Below, piece after piece: positions 8,101 through 16,393 of a stretch of 49,330 nt of DNA (the stretch's first letter is position 1; each line of letters starts with the position of its first letter). This DNA is from a virus. The stretch lies in IMG/VR virus record IMGVR_UViG_3300036719_004451, positions 1-49,330 of that record. The stretch is one strand, 5' to 3'. A program made the position numbers and the translations under genes. The notes under the pieces were generated by a model. It was not told where the DNA came from, did no database searches, and saw only the letters and a program-made list of their open reading frames with translations.

Positions 8101-8469
8101 ATGACAAATACAGTTATAATAAATTTATTAATGGCTCAGAACCAAATGAAAATTTTTCATTGGCAAACAGAGTCTTATGCTCAACATAAAGCTTTTGGAA
8201 AGGTATATGACAATCTAAGTGGATTGATTGATGACTTTGTTGAAGTTTGTATGGGTAAACATGGTAGACCCAGTTTCCAAGGAGAGTTCAACATTCCATT
8301 ATTCGATTTCAATACTGTGAGTGTTGATGACTATGTAAATTCAGTCGTTTTGTTTTTATTATCCTTTTCACAACTATATAACCCTGAAACGGATAGTGAT
8401 TTGTTAAACATCCGTGACGAAATGTTGGCTGAGATGAACAGACTAAAATACCTACTAACACTAAGTTAA
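8101..8469 (+). CDS. DUF5856-like, Dps/ferritin-like helical protein, 122 aa
   Basis: MAQNQMKIFHWQTESYAQHK, then YDNLSGLIDDFVEVCMGKHG, resembles the phage DUF5856 family. The HWQT...H spacing and all-helical pattern recall Dps-type four-helix bundles, but the full di-iron ligand set is not evident. It follows the tagged protein by five bases and precedes another tagged gene by one base, so it is in the same operon. Role unknown. Confidence 0.7.
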   Translation: MTNTVIINLLMAQNQMKIFHWQTESYAQHKAFGKVYDNLSGLIDDFVEVCMGKHGRPSFQGEFNIPLFDFNTVSVDDYVNSVVLFLLSFSQLYNPETDSDLLNIRDEMLAEMNRLKYLLTLS

Positions 8470-8470
8470 A

Positions 8471-8845
8471 ATGAAAAAATTTATTATTACAGAAGAAGAA
8501 AAAAATTCAATCTTAAATCAACATATCCAAGCGACAAAAAGACAATATTTGTCAGAGAATAATATCTTAATGGAACAACCATATTTTTTGGAACCTTCCG
8601 AGGTCTTTGAAATTCAAAGTGGTTTGAATGATTATTTCAAAAGTAAGGGTGTGAAAATTGTAATTGTACCTGATGGTGCATGGGGACCTAAAACTATTGA
8701 AGCTCTAAAAAAGTTCCAACAAATGGAAGGATTAGATGTTGATGGAAAAATGGGACCAAAAACTATGTCCAAATTACAATCACTTGGAATTAATCAAAAT
8801 ATAATCAGTAAAATTGGTTCTGCTATTGCGAGCTTATTCAAATGA
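8471..8845 (+). CDS. Tagged peptidoglycan-binding protein, 124 aa
   Basis: Starts MKKFIITEEEKNSILNQH, a variant of the shared tag. Residues about 48-110 form a PG_binding_1 domain: an IQSGLNDY helix, VPDGAWGPKTIEALKKFQ, and VDGKMGPKTMSKLQSLG. A short hydrophobic helix ends the protein. There is no separate hydrolase domain, so it probably docks a virion component to the wall rather than cutting it. It overlaps the following ATG by four bases (ATGA). Confidence 0.82.
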   Translation: MKKFIITEEEKNSILNQHIQATKRQYLSENNILMEQPYFLEPSEVFEIQSGLNDYFKSKGVKIVIVPDGAWGPKTIEALKKFQQMEGLDVDGKMGPKTMSKLQSLGINQNIISKIGSAIASLFK

Positions 8846-10248
8846 AAAAAATAATCAATGAGTCGGGTTTAAGAGATATTAAAGCCTTAGCGGAGAGATA
8901 CCCTAAGGCTAAAATTTATTTTCACCAAGACCTTGATGGGGTGACTACAGCACTTGCCATGAAAAACTATTTGGAGAACAATGGAATTAAAGTTGTTGAT
9001 TCTGAAGTTATTCAATATGGTGATAAAGAATTTGCAGTCAAGAAAACTGATGCCAATGGAGATGTAATGCCTGTTTTGGTAGATTTTGCTCACGGAAAAC
9101 CAATGTTTGTGATTCATACAGACCACCATGATAGACAAGCTGGTGCTGAAGAAACTGGTGCAAAATCTTTTAGACCTTCCCGCTCCAACGTTGAGACAAT
9201 ATCTCAAATTGTTTCTCCAAAAGATATTTTCCCTGAGACAGACCTTAGATTAATTTCTACGATAGACTCTGCTGACTTTGCAAAATATGATATCACTCCT
9301 GAACAAGTAATGAATTACATATTCAGAATCGATAAGGATAAGAGTCTATTACAGAACAAGTTTGCAATGGGAATGGTTCTTAATAAATTGTTATTGGCCT
9401 TCAAGAACAAACCAAAGTTTTTAGAAAACTTGGTAATGAATTCAGGTCCTTCTTTATATTCAATCCTGAACCAAATTAAAAAAGAAATGGGTGAAAGAAA
9501 ATTACCCAAGCCTGAAGATTTGGTTTCAAACCAAGCATCATACATCAAACAAATGAAGGATTCACGAAGTGTGAATGTTATGGATAATATCATCGTTCAA
9601 TACGGAGGTGGTAACATGATGAAACCAGGTTCATATGATAGATACACACCATTCAAAAATAATCCTGAGACGGACTTTTTGGTTATCGCTTGGCCATTAG
9701 GATTGTTACAAGCCTCATGTAATCCCTTTAAGAAAGATAGAGAACTAAAAGGCGTGAACTTAGGTGATATTGCTCAAGAGGTTTTATCTAAGTGGGAATC
9801 ACAATTGAAATCCAAAAGAGTACCTCTGTCAACTATTAAGTACGTTTCCGAAAGTTCAATAGGTCCTATGTCCGTTGGATTTACCTTCAAAGATTTCAAA
9901 GCACTTTACGGGGACAAATTTGAAGAATTGGAAAATGGTGAGTTGTTGATGAAACAAATTCAATATGTTATGTCTCTGCCTTACAAAGAATTGACTGAAA
10001 AACAATTCGAAATGTTAGATAAGATAGGAGTATCTGCTTGGGATTTGATTCAGGCCAATTCAGGAGGTCACAAGTGTATCACGAATATTTCGGGTTTGAA
10101 CTATCTCGGAAGAGCTCCAAGACCAAACGACGACCCATACCGTTACAATCAAGAATCCGAGGACGCTCCGTATATCAAATTTGTAAGAATGTTACAGAAA
10201 GAATTTGTAACTAAACTACAAGAAAAGATTGAAGCTTCTAAGGCTTAA
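8842..10248 (+). CDS. DHH family phosphoesterase (RecJ-like), 468 aa
   Basis: Motifs of the DHH superfamily are in order: FHQDLDG at residues 27-33 (H28, D30, D32), VDFAHG near 80-84, IHTDHHDRQ with D94-H95-H96, a conserved STIDSADFA region, and GGHK at 408-411 as the DHHA1-type substrate loop. The family cleaves single-stranded nucleic acids or small phosphodiesters using two metal ions. The N-terminus MKKIINESGLRDIKAL resembles the shared tag, so it may be packaged. It overlaps the upstream gene and converges on the transglycosylase, overlapping by 11 bases. Confidence 0.85.
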   Translation: MKKIINESGLRDIKALAERYPKAKIYFHQDLDGVTTALAMKNYLENNGIKVVDSEVIQYGDKEFAVKKTDANGDVMPVLVDFAHGKPMFVIHTDHHDRQAGAEETGAKSFRPSRSNVETISQIVSPKDIFPETDLRLISTIDSADFAKYDITPEQVMNYIFRIDKDKSLLQNKFAMGMVLNKLLLAFKNKPKFLENLVMNSGPSLYSILNQIKKEMGERKLPKPEDLVSNQASYIKQMKDSRSVNVMDNIIVQYGGGNMMKPGSYDRYTPFKNNPETDFLVIAWPLGLLQASCNPFKKDRELKGVNLGDIAQEVLSKWESQLKSKRVPLSTIKYVSESSIGPMSVGFTFKDFKALYGDKFEELENGELLMKQIQYVMSLPYKELTEKQFEMLDKIGVSAWDLIQANSGGHKCITNISGLNYLGRAPRPNDDPYRYNQESEDAPYIKFVRMLQKEFVTKLQEKIEASKA

Positions 10249-10789
10249 CCCATTTATTCTTATAATTTTTATTTGAAACACAATAACTTGCGTAAGAGTT
10301 CACTTGTGGATATCCGGTATTATAGAAACCACAAGCCAAGGACCAAGAACCATATCTATTTTTCAACCTACGGAGATAATACATCGAGGTTTCAACATTA
10401 AGTTCCAAGTCTGTCCTGAGTTCCTGTCGGGAAATCTTTCGTTTTAATAACCCACGAGCTGTTGAGGGCATGATTTGCATCGGTCCTTCTGCACCGGCAT
10501 AAGAAGTTCTGTATGGATTGTAGGACCAATGGAATGGACCACGATAACCCGTTTCTTTATATGCAAGATTATAAGCAATGTAAGCGGGTACGTCGTATTC
10601 CTTTCGATATTTTTCTATAATATTATACATGTGGAGACAGGTTGGGGAGTTGGAATAAGAACCCAACTCCACCAAGAAGTCCTCTTCAACGTCTTTTTGT
10701 ATCTCCTTGATGCTCAACAACACCATTCCCAATCCACCAAAGATAACAATAAGCCAGAGGACAAACCCTGTCCGAAAATCCACATTCAT
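10238..10789 (-). CDS. Membrane-anchored lytic transglycosylase (SLT, GH23)
   Basis: An N-terminal membrane helix spans about residues 8-26 (GFVLWLIVIFGGLGMVLL). The SLT domain follows: catalytic Glu79 in YKETGYRGP, then AEGPMQIMPSTARG, NVETSMYYLRRL and WSLACGFYNTG. It cleaves glycan strands, leaving anhydromuramic ends, and probably acts in lysis or local wall opening. It overlaps the upstream gene (start and stop share bases at 10789), forming a two-gene minus-strand unit. Confidence 0.9.
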   Translation of the reverse strand: MNVDFRTGFVLWLIVIFGGLGMVLLSIKEIQKDVEEDFLVELGSYSNSPTCLHMYNIIEKYRKEYDVPAYIAYNLAYKETGYRGPFHWSYNPYRTSYAGAEGPMQIMPSTARGLLKRKISRQELRTDLELNVETSMYYLRRLKNRYGSWSLACGFYNTGYPQVNSYASYCVSNKNYKNKWVKP

Positions 10790-11124
10790 TATTGGGCCGA
10801 ATTATTGTGTTGACCCCAAATGTTACGTGCGTAAAGTGTGAAAATTGATTTACCAATTTCCTTTTCATAGATGGTGTAATTACCTGTCGACTTTTCAATT
10901 ACCATCAAACGAGAGTTTTCATCAACCGCCAAAATGATTGATTCCCTTTCAACAATATGCATTTTCGAGGGCATTTCCACGGTTTTAATTTGTTTGTAGT
11001 AGAAACCTACACCAAACCCAACACCCAATCCAATAAGGACCAAGACAACCCAAAATACATGACTGAAGAACTTTCGGAGTCCCTCCGAAATCTTGTTCCA
11101 ATAAAGTTTTAATTTGTTTTCCAT
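10789..11124 (-). CDS. Single-pass membrane protein, 111 aa
   Basis: A basic N-terminus is followed by one glycine-rich hydrophobic helix at about residues 22-42 (HVFWVVLVLIGLGVGFGVGF) and a soluble domain of about 65 residues with beta-like pattern (LMVIEKSTGNYTIYEKE). Translationally coupled to the transglycosylase, so a partner in lysis such as a holin- or spanin-like protein is possible, though no family is recognised. Confidence 0.65.
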   Translation of the reverse strand: MENKLKLYWNKISEGLRKFFSHVFWVVLVLIGLGVGFGVGFYYKQIKTVEMPSKMHIVERESIILAVDENSRLMVIEKSTGNYTIYEKEIGKSIFTLYARNIWGQHNNSAQ

Positions 11125-11145
11125 GTGTCAAAGTTATAAACTTTT

Positions 11146-11490
11146 TCACATAAAATCAACCCGGTCTCCAATTTTAATTTTCTTTTCACGACAAGTTCCG
11201 GCTGGTAACTCCAATACAAAACCTCCTTTACCTTTATAACTTGGACACGGGACCTCGCTACAAACAGGACAATTTGGTGAAATATCCTCCACATAACCAT
11301 GACTGATGAACACAATATCTAATGGAACAATACAATCTTTCATCCAAAAACTTTGTTCTTCGTCTTTTGGCATGATAAATAACATGGAGTCAAATCCATC
11401 AAAAGTCTTTCCTTGCATACCTGTGCGAAGTCTGTCAGGTAAAGAAATCACCTGTGGATTGAAATCATTTTTTCCTATTGATAAAACCAT
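11146..11490 (-). CDS. DUF192 family protein, 114 aa
   Basis: GMQGKTFDGFDSMLFIMP, FWMKDCIVPLDIVFI, and FVLELPAGTCREKKIKIGD match DUF192, a small beta-barrel family of unknown function. An inserted four-Cys stretch (CPVCSEVPC and a later Cys) is unusual and might bind metal. ATG 11490 is preferred: the longer reading covers the divergent NUDIX gene. There is no signal peptide. Confidence 0.85.
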   Translation of the reverse strand: MVLSIGKNDFNPQVISLPDRLRTGMQGKTFDGFDSMLFIMPKDEEQSFWMKDCIVPLDIVFISHGYVEDISPNCPVCSEVPCPSYKGKGGFVLELPAGTCREKKIKIGDRVDFM

Positions 11491-11498
11491 ACTTATAG

Positions 11499-11505
11499 AT
11501 AAATA
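11499..11505 (-). promoter_or_regulatory. TATTTAT box in 21-bp divergent intergenic region
   Basis: Only 21 bases separate the divergent starts at 11490 and 11512. The minus-strand read TATATTTATCTATAAGT precedes the DUF192 ATG; the plus strand of the same bases reads TATAGATAAATATATAAT before the NUDIX ATG. Opposing start signals therefore overlap. Confidence 0.45.
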
Positions 11506-11511
11506 TATAAT

Positions 11512-11922
11512 ATGAAGAAAGCGTCGGGAGTAATTGTTAAACACGGTGACAAATGTCTTCTGTGTAAAAGAAATTCCAAGAATTCCTTGGGAGGTGAATG
11601 GAGCGTACCCGCAGGAAAACTCGAGGAAGGTGAAGAACCTGTTGACGCGGCTCACAGAGAATTCTACGAAGAGACCCACAAGCGAATTAAAACCCCTTTA
11701 TTCTTCCAAGGGGTCCTGAAAAGATTCGATAGGACTGGAGAAAAACAAATTGGTATGATGTATGTCTTCGCAACTGAAGTAGATGAACCAATCATTCCAA
11801 ACTTGTCCAAAGCCAAAGATGGTGACGAACACACCGAGTGTGGGTATTTTAATTTGGAAAATTTACCAACACCGATGAACAACCCATTCAAAAATTTTGT
11901 AACTTCGTTTCTCAATTCATAA
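11512..11922 (+). CDS. NUDIX hydrolase, 136 aa
   Basis: The Nudix box runs from G35 to about I59: G35, E41, R49-E50 and E53-E54 fit the Gx5Ex7REUxEExGU pattern, except that the usual Gly after EEx is His56. The family hydrolyses nucleoside diphosphates linked to another group, needing Mg2+. Substrate unknown; roles in nucleotide clean-up or RNA decapping are known for phage members. It begins with a very short leader next to the divergent DUF192 gene. Confidence 0.9.
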   Translation: MKKASGVIVKHGDKCLLCKRNSKNSLGGEWSVPAGKLEEGEEPVDAAHREFYEETHKRIKTPLFFQGVLKRFDRTGEKQIGMMYVFATEVDEPIIPNLSKAKDGDEHTECGYFNLENLPTPMNNPFKNFVTSFLNS

Positions 11923-11925
11923 CAT

Positions 11926-12033
11926 ATGTCAGACAACTCTTATCGATTCATTTACTGGGACGATGTCGAAGATGATTCTCCCGTGTCCAAACCAAACAAT
12001 CAAAACTTTTCCGACGCTTTGGAGGATGAATAA
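11926..12033 (+). CDS. Very small acidic protein, 35 aa
   Basis: ATG 11926 opens MSDNSYRFIYWDDVEDD and ends SDALEDE. It begins three bases after the NUDIX stop. Acidic, without a known domain; support is only the tidy spacing and composition. Confidence 0.4.
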   Translation: MSDNSYRFIYWDDVEDDSPVSKPNNQNFSDALEDE

Positions 12034-12045
12034 ACAACTTCAGGG

Positions 12046-12052
12046 TATTTAT
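12046..12052 (+). promoter_or_regulatory. TATTTAT box, 5 nt before ATG
   Basis: TATTTAT then TGATT then the start codon at 12058. Confidence 0.5.
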
Positions 12053-12057
12053 TGATT

Positions 12058-12975
12058 ATGAAATTAGTAAACCTATTACGGGAGGCTCTTATTAACGAGA
12101 TTGAAAAAAAACCAAACCCATGTGATTCATTGGGTGAAGGTAATAAGTTCTGTAAAGGTTTGCAAAATATATTATCCACAGGTACTGGTGGTAAAGGAGC
12201 TGAACTCCTTAAGAAAAAATCTTTTGATATGTTCAAAGATTTAAGGGATGGAGATTACATCTCGATGGGGGACAAGATAGTATTACAACCAGGTAACAAA
12301 CAATTTGAGGATAGAATTTCAGATATGGTTTTGCTTACCAAAATCCTGAAAAAACACAATTCATGTTCTGCAATTGTCACAGCGGTGGAACAGGATATGA
12401 AAAAGTTGGCAACCAAAGGATTGACCATGTTGGTTGATGATGAACAGAAATATTCATTGTTCAATAGAATCAACACACACTCGACAAACCAATCCTATAT
12501 CATCACCTTGTTAGCCCTTGAGGAGAATAAGAAAAAAGATTTCAAGTTTTATAAGATAGATACTTTTGACAATCGTCAAATCATCGAAGAGGTTACTGAA
12601 TTATTGAATGACCCTTCAACTATGAGTAGGTTGGACACGTTGATATCAAACTTAATTAACAATCCCGACACTCAACAACAAATCTTGGATGCGTTTAATT
12701 ATTCGAGAAATGTCGGTTACGCCGTTGAAGATGCTGGTTACAATGCTCTAAAATCAATAGGTTATGAAGTTTATCCCTTCTCAGATGACTTCGGTTTCAT
12801 CGATTACTTCGGTATTGATATGATAGCCGTCGATGATAAGGGAGCTCATCCAGTTCAAGTATCATCCAAAATGAAATCAAATCCCAAAATATTTGATTGG
12901 GAAGCACCTGATTGTAAAGTATTTGCATTGGCGAAGTCAGGAGACAAGTTCTTAAAATATTCACCACTCGCTTGA
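12058..12975 (+). CDS. Putative PD-(D/E)XK-type nuclease with capsid-targeting-like N-terminus, 305 aa
   Basis: The N-terminus MKLVNLLREALINEIEKK is amphipathic and recalls T4 capsid-targeting leaders. The C-terminal domain has VEDAGYNALKSIGYEVYPF, then YFGIDMIAVDDKGAHPVQVSS. The E...D254...Q267-V-S-S-K271 pattern fits restriction-endonuclease-like (PD-(D/E)XK) folds with a Q-x(n)-K variant. The middle is helical and not recognised. ATG 12058 is chosen because a TATTTAT box ends five bases before it; the TTG two codons upstream lies in that box. I infer a DNA-cutting enzyme delivered with the virion. Confidence 0.6.
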   Translation: MKLVNLLREALINEIEKKPNPCDSLGEGNKFCKGLQNILSTGTGGKGAELLKKKSFDMFKDLRDGDYISMGDKIVLQPGNKQFEDRISDMVLLTKILKKHNSCSAIVTAVEQDMKKLATKGLTMLVDDEQKYSLFNRINTHSTNQSYIITLLALEENKKKDFKFYKIDTFDNRQIIEEVTELLNDPSTMSRLDTLISNLINNPDTQQQILDAFNYSRNVGYAVEDAGYNALKSIGYEVYPFSDDFGFIDYFGIDMIAVDDKGAHPVQVSSKMKSNPKIFDWEAPDCKVFALAKSGDKFLKYSPLA

Positions 12976-12989
12976 CGAAAACAAAAAAG

Positions 12990-13013
12990 TGATTATAGTT
13001 ATATCACTTTGGT
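12990..13013 (+). terminator. Possible weak terminator hairpin
   Basis: AAGTGAT and ATCACTT pair around an A/T loop just after the nuclease gene, but no long T-run follows. Confidence 0.35.
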
Positions 13014-13058
13014 CGTTTTGGGGATATTTATTAAAACCAAAAAAACTTTAGGAAAAGA

Positions 13059-13089
13059 TTTGACAGATTGAAAATTTGTTGTATCTTTG
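13059..13089 (+). promoter_or_regulatory. Bacteroidota-type promoter for the long RNA
   Basis: TTTG at 13059-13062, a 19-base spacer and TATCTTTG at 13082-13089 are a full match to the primary sigma consensus of Bacteroidota. Transcription should begin near 13094-13097, with no ORF downstream until 14006. Confidence 0.85.
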
Positions 13090-13094
13090 TATAA

Positions 13095-13943
13095 CAAAAC
13101 GGGGGTAACACCCCGAACGTTCTTTATAAAGCCAATTTACCCCCCTAAAGTGAATTGGTACCGAATGGGCGGTTTAGCGTCCTTAGATAACCCCGGCAAC
13201 GGGACTAAAGGGGACAAAAGGGTTTAGCGACCCAAGTAGTTCCGCAGGTCATTGACCTGACAACTAAACAAAGTACCTACGGTGAAGACCCTGACGGCAA
13301 GTGCTGAGGGGAGGACACCACTCCGATTTTGTAGAGAATCGGGGTTGAGATGGAGACATCAATAGGAAAAGGTACAGGTGACGGTTTGAGACATCCCGCC
13401 GGGTGTTGTAAAGCTGAGTACCAGTCTGAGGGGTTACCACGGGGTCAAACCTACCGTAGTCCTGATTGACCGTCAACTGGCGGGTTGACAGAGAGGTGTG
13501 AAGCATTTCGTTCCCAAAAGGAATGGACCTTCTCCCGAAGCACATCTTTCATTATTCTACAAATAGCTACATATCAATGTGAATGATATTCTCAGATACA
13601 AGCGAAAGTCTTCGGGCGTTGATACTGAAAGGTGTCTAATCCTTCAGGTCATCGGACCAATGAAGGCATCAATCGGACCGCAAGTCCTTTGGTGTTGATT
13701 GTGAAAGTACTCGTGGGACTGCAATCCCTTAGTGAGCCCCGAAGGTTCAAGAGATATAACTAACAGTTGAGTTGGTGTCAACGAAAAGAGTGGTAGACTC
13801 AAATTACCGACACTGGTTGGTTACGATAGGCAACTGTTGTGGACCGAGTGGGGAAAGGATAATCCCACCAAAGACTGACCACCTAAGCTCGTAGTCTCAG
13901 AGCATAGCCAGACCCTCATCGGATTTTTTCGGTGGGGGTTTTT
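13095..13943 (+). ncRNA. Giant structured noncoding RNA (about 850 nt), class unassigned
   Basis: About 850 bases with no plausible ORF, visibly richer in G and C than the neighbours, bounded by a consensus promoter and a terminator. Local helices: CGGGG/CCCCG 13100-13115; CCAATTTAC/GTGAATTGG 13132-13158; GGGCG/CGTCC 13167-13182; CCCG-GCAA-CGGG with a GNRA loop 13192-13203; GGGT/ACCC 13220-13233; CAGGTC/GACCTG 13245-13259; CCGATT/AATCGG 13323-13342; GTCAAC/GTTGAC 13472-13489; CGTTCC/GGAATG 13509-13525; GGAC/GTCC near 13676. GGTAC 13371/GTACC 13418 and GGTTTGA 13383/TCAAACC 13445 cross, suggesting a pseudoknot. Size and phage setting recall GOLLD and ROOL RNAs, but I cannot assign either. Confidence 0.8.
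13913..13943 (+). terminator. Terminator of the long RNA
   Basis: CCCTCATCGGA (13913-13923) pairs with TTCGGTGGGGG (13928-13938) over eleven positions, counting G-U pairs, around a TTTT loop, followed by TTTTT. Confidence 0.88.
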
Positions 13944-14005
13944 ATTTACAAGGGTTTACCAAGACAAGTTGTTCGATTAAATTCTTTTTATTAATCTAAA
14001 ACTTA

Positions 14006-14956
14006 ATGAAAGATTTAATTTTAATTACGGCTTATACACCAACTCCTAAATATGAGGATATTTTAGAACGAACAATTTTGTCTGTTAAAGATTTGGGTTT
14101 TGACATTTTGCTTATCAGCCATAGTCACACACCACTCAAAATTCAAAAACTTTGTCAATATTATTTCTATGACCACCTAAATGATGTGAGTCAAGACCCT
14201 AACTTATTAGGATTCGAGTGGTTTATTTTGGACGACTATGAAATTTGGTCAAAGTATAGAAACAAAAACTTTTATGGATTTGCTATTTACCGCATGTTTT
14301 CTATGGCGGCCAAAATAGCAAAAAATTTCGGATACGATAGATTACATCATCTCGAATATGATACTCAAGTTTTAGACCTAAAAATATTCGAAGAACACAA
14401 TCAACATCTTGAGAATCATGATGCAGTTTTTTATACATTCAATGGTAAAACTGAAGGTTTTTTGGTGGGATGCTTCAAATCATTTAATCTTTCCAATTTA
14501 CCCCAAACTTTCGAAAATTATGACAAAGAACATATGAGTAATACGATGATAAATCTACCTTGTGTTCCTTTGGAAAATTACACTAAACATATTTTCAAAA
14601 ATCTGAATGTAAAATTTTTAGCTAGTGAAACTATCAAGAACAGAATATTCGTTGAAAACATACCTGATAGAAAAAAACACTTTACTATGTTTTACAATCC
14701 CTTCAAACAAAAAGTTGATTTTTTTATCAAAAACTCTTGGACTGAAAATCAAAAACTGATGGTTATCACCAATGAGAACCAAATTCAAAAAATTAATGTA
14801 CCACCATACCATTGGATTATTAGAACATTATGTGATATAAATGATTTCAAAAGTTTAATGATTTTCCAAGACAATTCCTTAATTTACGAATTTAGGATTA
14901 ACAATTCCGACGAGCTCGAAATTTTCAAATTAAATGCGTTTAGCAAAATGAAATGA
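14006..14956 (+). CDS. Glycosyltransferase-like protein, 316 aa
   Basis: The N-terminus MKDLILITAYTPTPKYEDIL, then ILLISHSHTP and a basic helical block leading to YDRLHHLEYDTQVLD, fits a GT-A-like fold in which EYDTQ occupies the DxD metal/nucleotide-sugar site. The family is not identified precisely. No membrane segment. First gene of a four-gene overlapping cassette downstream of the long RNA: its stop overlaps the next ATG (ATGA). Likely makes or modifies a glycan together with the NeuD-like and DegT-like proteins. Confidence 0.6.
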   Translation: MKDLILITAYTPTPKYEDILERTILSVKDLGFDILLISHSHTPLKIQKLCQYYFYDHLNDVSQDPNLLGFEWFILDDYEIWSKYRNKNFYGFAIYRMFSMAAKIAKNFGYDRLHHLEYDTQVLDLKIFEEHNQHLENHDAVFYTFNGKTEGFLVGCFKSFNLSNLPQTFENYDKEHMSNTMINLPCVPLENYTKHIFKNLNVKFLASETIKNRIFVENIPDRKKHFTMFYNPFKQKVDFFIKNSWTENQKLMVITNENQIQKINVPPYHWIIRTLCDINDFKSLMIFQDNSLIYEFRINNSDELEIFKLNAFSKMK

Positions 14957-15786
14957 AAAAAATTATTAACTTTACTCCTACAGGTACTCAAACTAATAGA
15001 CAAAATTCTTTTGCACCTTTAACTCCAAATGAAATTATAGAGGAGGTCCACATGGCTGAGGAATTGGGGATTTCAATAGTGCATTTGCATGCGCGAGATG
15101 AAATAACATTAGAAAATACATATAAAAAAGAAGTTTATCAAAAAATTATGGAAGGGATAAAAAAATATTGTCCCGATTTGTTGATTTGTGTTTCACTAAC
15201 AGGTAGAAACTTTCCTGAGTTAGAAAAAAGGTCTGAAGTTTTACAATTACATCCAGACATGGGTTCACTGACTATGTCGTCACTGAATTTTCCCACGGGT
15301 GCGTCAATTAATCAACCTGAAATGATTCTGTCGTTGATTAACGAAATGGACAAATATGGTGTTCAACCAGAAATAGAGTGTTTTGACTCAGGAATGCTGA
15401 ATTACACAAACTATCTTATTTCAAAAAACATACTAAAACCTCCACATCATATTAATGTTATTTTGGGAAATATTTATAATTCGCAATGCGATTTGAATAC
15501 TTTGGCAACTATCAAGAATAATCTACCAACAAATTCATTTACTTGCTTGGGAGGAATAGGTTCCCAACAATTAAAAAGCACCACACATGGTTTGTTGGAC
15601 TTCGATGGAATTAGGATAGGTTTAGAGGATAATCTCTACTTCAAAAATAAAGAAAAGACCACAAACGTAGAACTACTTAAACGTGTTCATAGGATAATGA
15701 ACGAATTAAATTTGGTTCAATACACATCTGTTGAGTTAAAAGAAAAAGGGTATGGAAACAAAATTACTGGTTTTAGGAAAGGGTGA
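14953..15786 (+). CDS. Beta-keto acid cleavage enzyme (BKACE, DUF849), 277 aa
   Basis: Typical TIM-barrel family features: NFTPTGTQTNR near the N-terminus, the zinc-binding VHLHARD with H44 and H46, LQLHPDMGSLTMSSLNFP, PEIECFDSGM, and the C-terminal RIGLEDNLYF. The family condenses beta-keto acids with acetyl-CoA and splits them; the founding member is the lysine-fermentation enzyme Kce. The substrate here is unknown. It overlaps the next gene by 35 bases. BKACE is surprising in a phage-like genome. Confidence 0.85.
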   Translation: MKKIINFTPTGTQTNRQNSFAPLTPNEIIEEVHMAEELGISIVHLHARDEITLENTYKKEVYQKIMEGIKKYCPDLLICVSLTGRNFPELEKRSEVLQLHPDMGSLTMSSLNFPTGASINQPEMILSLINEMDKYGVQPEIECFDSGMLNYTNYLISKNILKPPHHINVILGNIYNSQCDLNTLATIKNNLPTNSFTCLGGIGSQQLKSTTHGLLDFDGIRIGLEDNLYFKNKEKTTNVELLKRVHRIMNELNLVQYTSVELKEKGYGNKITGFRKG

Positions 15787-16393
15787 TAATGTTATCACCA
15801 TGATTTTGGATAATCTGTATTCAACGAATCGGATAAATCCAAAAATACACATCTACAACAATTTGGATTTACCATTGATTAATACTTTTCACCACGATGC
15901 GTTCGAAATAAAAGTACTTAACAATTTGAATATACATGATTATGAAAAAATTGTTTTGGGTGTCTATCAACCGTCACACAAGAAAAAAATTATTGAGATT
16001 CTTGGTCCTGATATAAATAAGTTTGTCAATATCATTCATATTGGTTTGGACCTTTCTTACACCAGCACACTTGGTCGGGGTATACTAATTAACTCTAAGG
16101 TTTCAATCGCAGCCCACACAACTTTAGGAGACTTTGTTTCAATCAATAGAAACGTTTCTATAGGTCATCACACGATTATCAATGATTATTGTTCGATTAA
16201 TCCGGGTGTAAACATTGCGGGGAACGTAACCGTGGGAGAAGGAACGACCATAGGAATGGGTACAAATGTATTACATGAGGTAAAAATTGGTAAGAATGTA
16301 ATCATTGGGGCGGGTTCTGTTGTAAATAAAGACATTCCTGATAATGTTGTTGCTTACGGTTCACCATGTAAAATTGTTAGAGAAAATGGCTAA
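15752..16393 (+). CDS. NeuD-like hexapeptide-repeat acyltransferase, 213 aa
   Basis: The N-terminus (METKLLVLGKGDNVITMIL) is a PglD/NeuD-type nucleotide-binding-like domain, and from about residue 100 a left-handed beta helix is evident: repeats such as VSIAAHTTLGDFVSINRNVS, IGHHTIINDYCSINPGV, VTVGEGTTIGMGTNV and VIIGAGSVVNKDIPDNVVAYG. GHH and NPG match the active-site region of sialic-acid or amino-sugar O/N-acetyltransferases. It probably acylates a sugar made by the cassette. Confidence 0.85.
   Translation: METKLLVLGKGDNVITMILDNLYSTNRINPKIHIYNNLDLPLINTFHHDAFEIKVLNNLNIHDYEKIVLGVYQPSHKKKIIEILGPDINKFVNIIHIGLDLSYTSTLGRGILINSKVSIAAHTTLGDFVSINRNVSIGHHTIINDYCSINPGVNIAGNVTVGEGTTIGMGTNVLHEVKIGKNVIIGAGSVVNKDIPDNVVAYGSPCKIVRENG

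Noticed and set aside
12976-13058. A riboswitch ahead of the long RNA
   Set aside because: Only a simple AAGTGAT/ATCACTT hairpin is seen, no known aptamer pattern, and it lies upstream of the promoter.
13264-13545. A 93-codon minus-strand ORF inside the long RNA region
   Set aside because: Arg/Ser/Thr-rich product with no start signal, antisense to strong helices, bounded by the promoter and terminator of the opposite strand.
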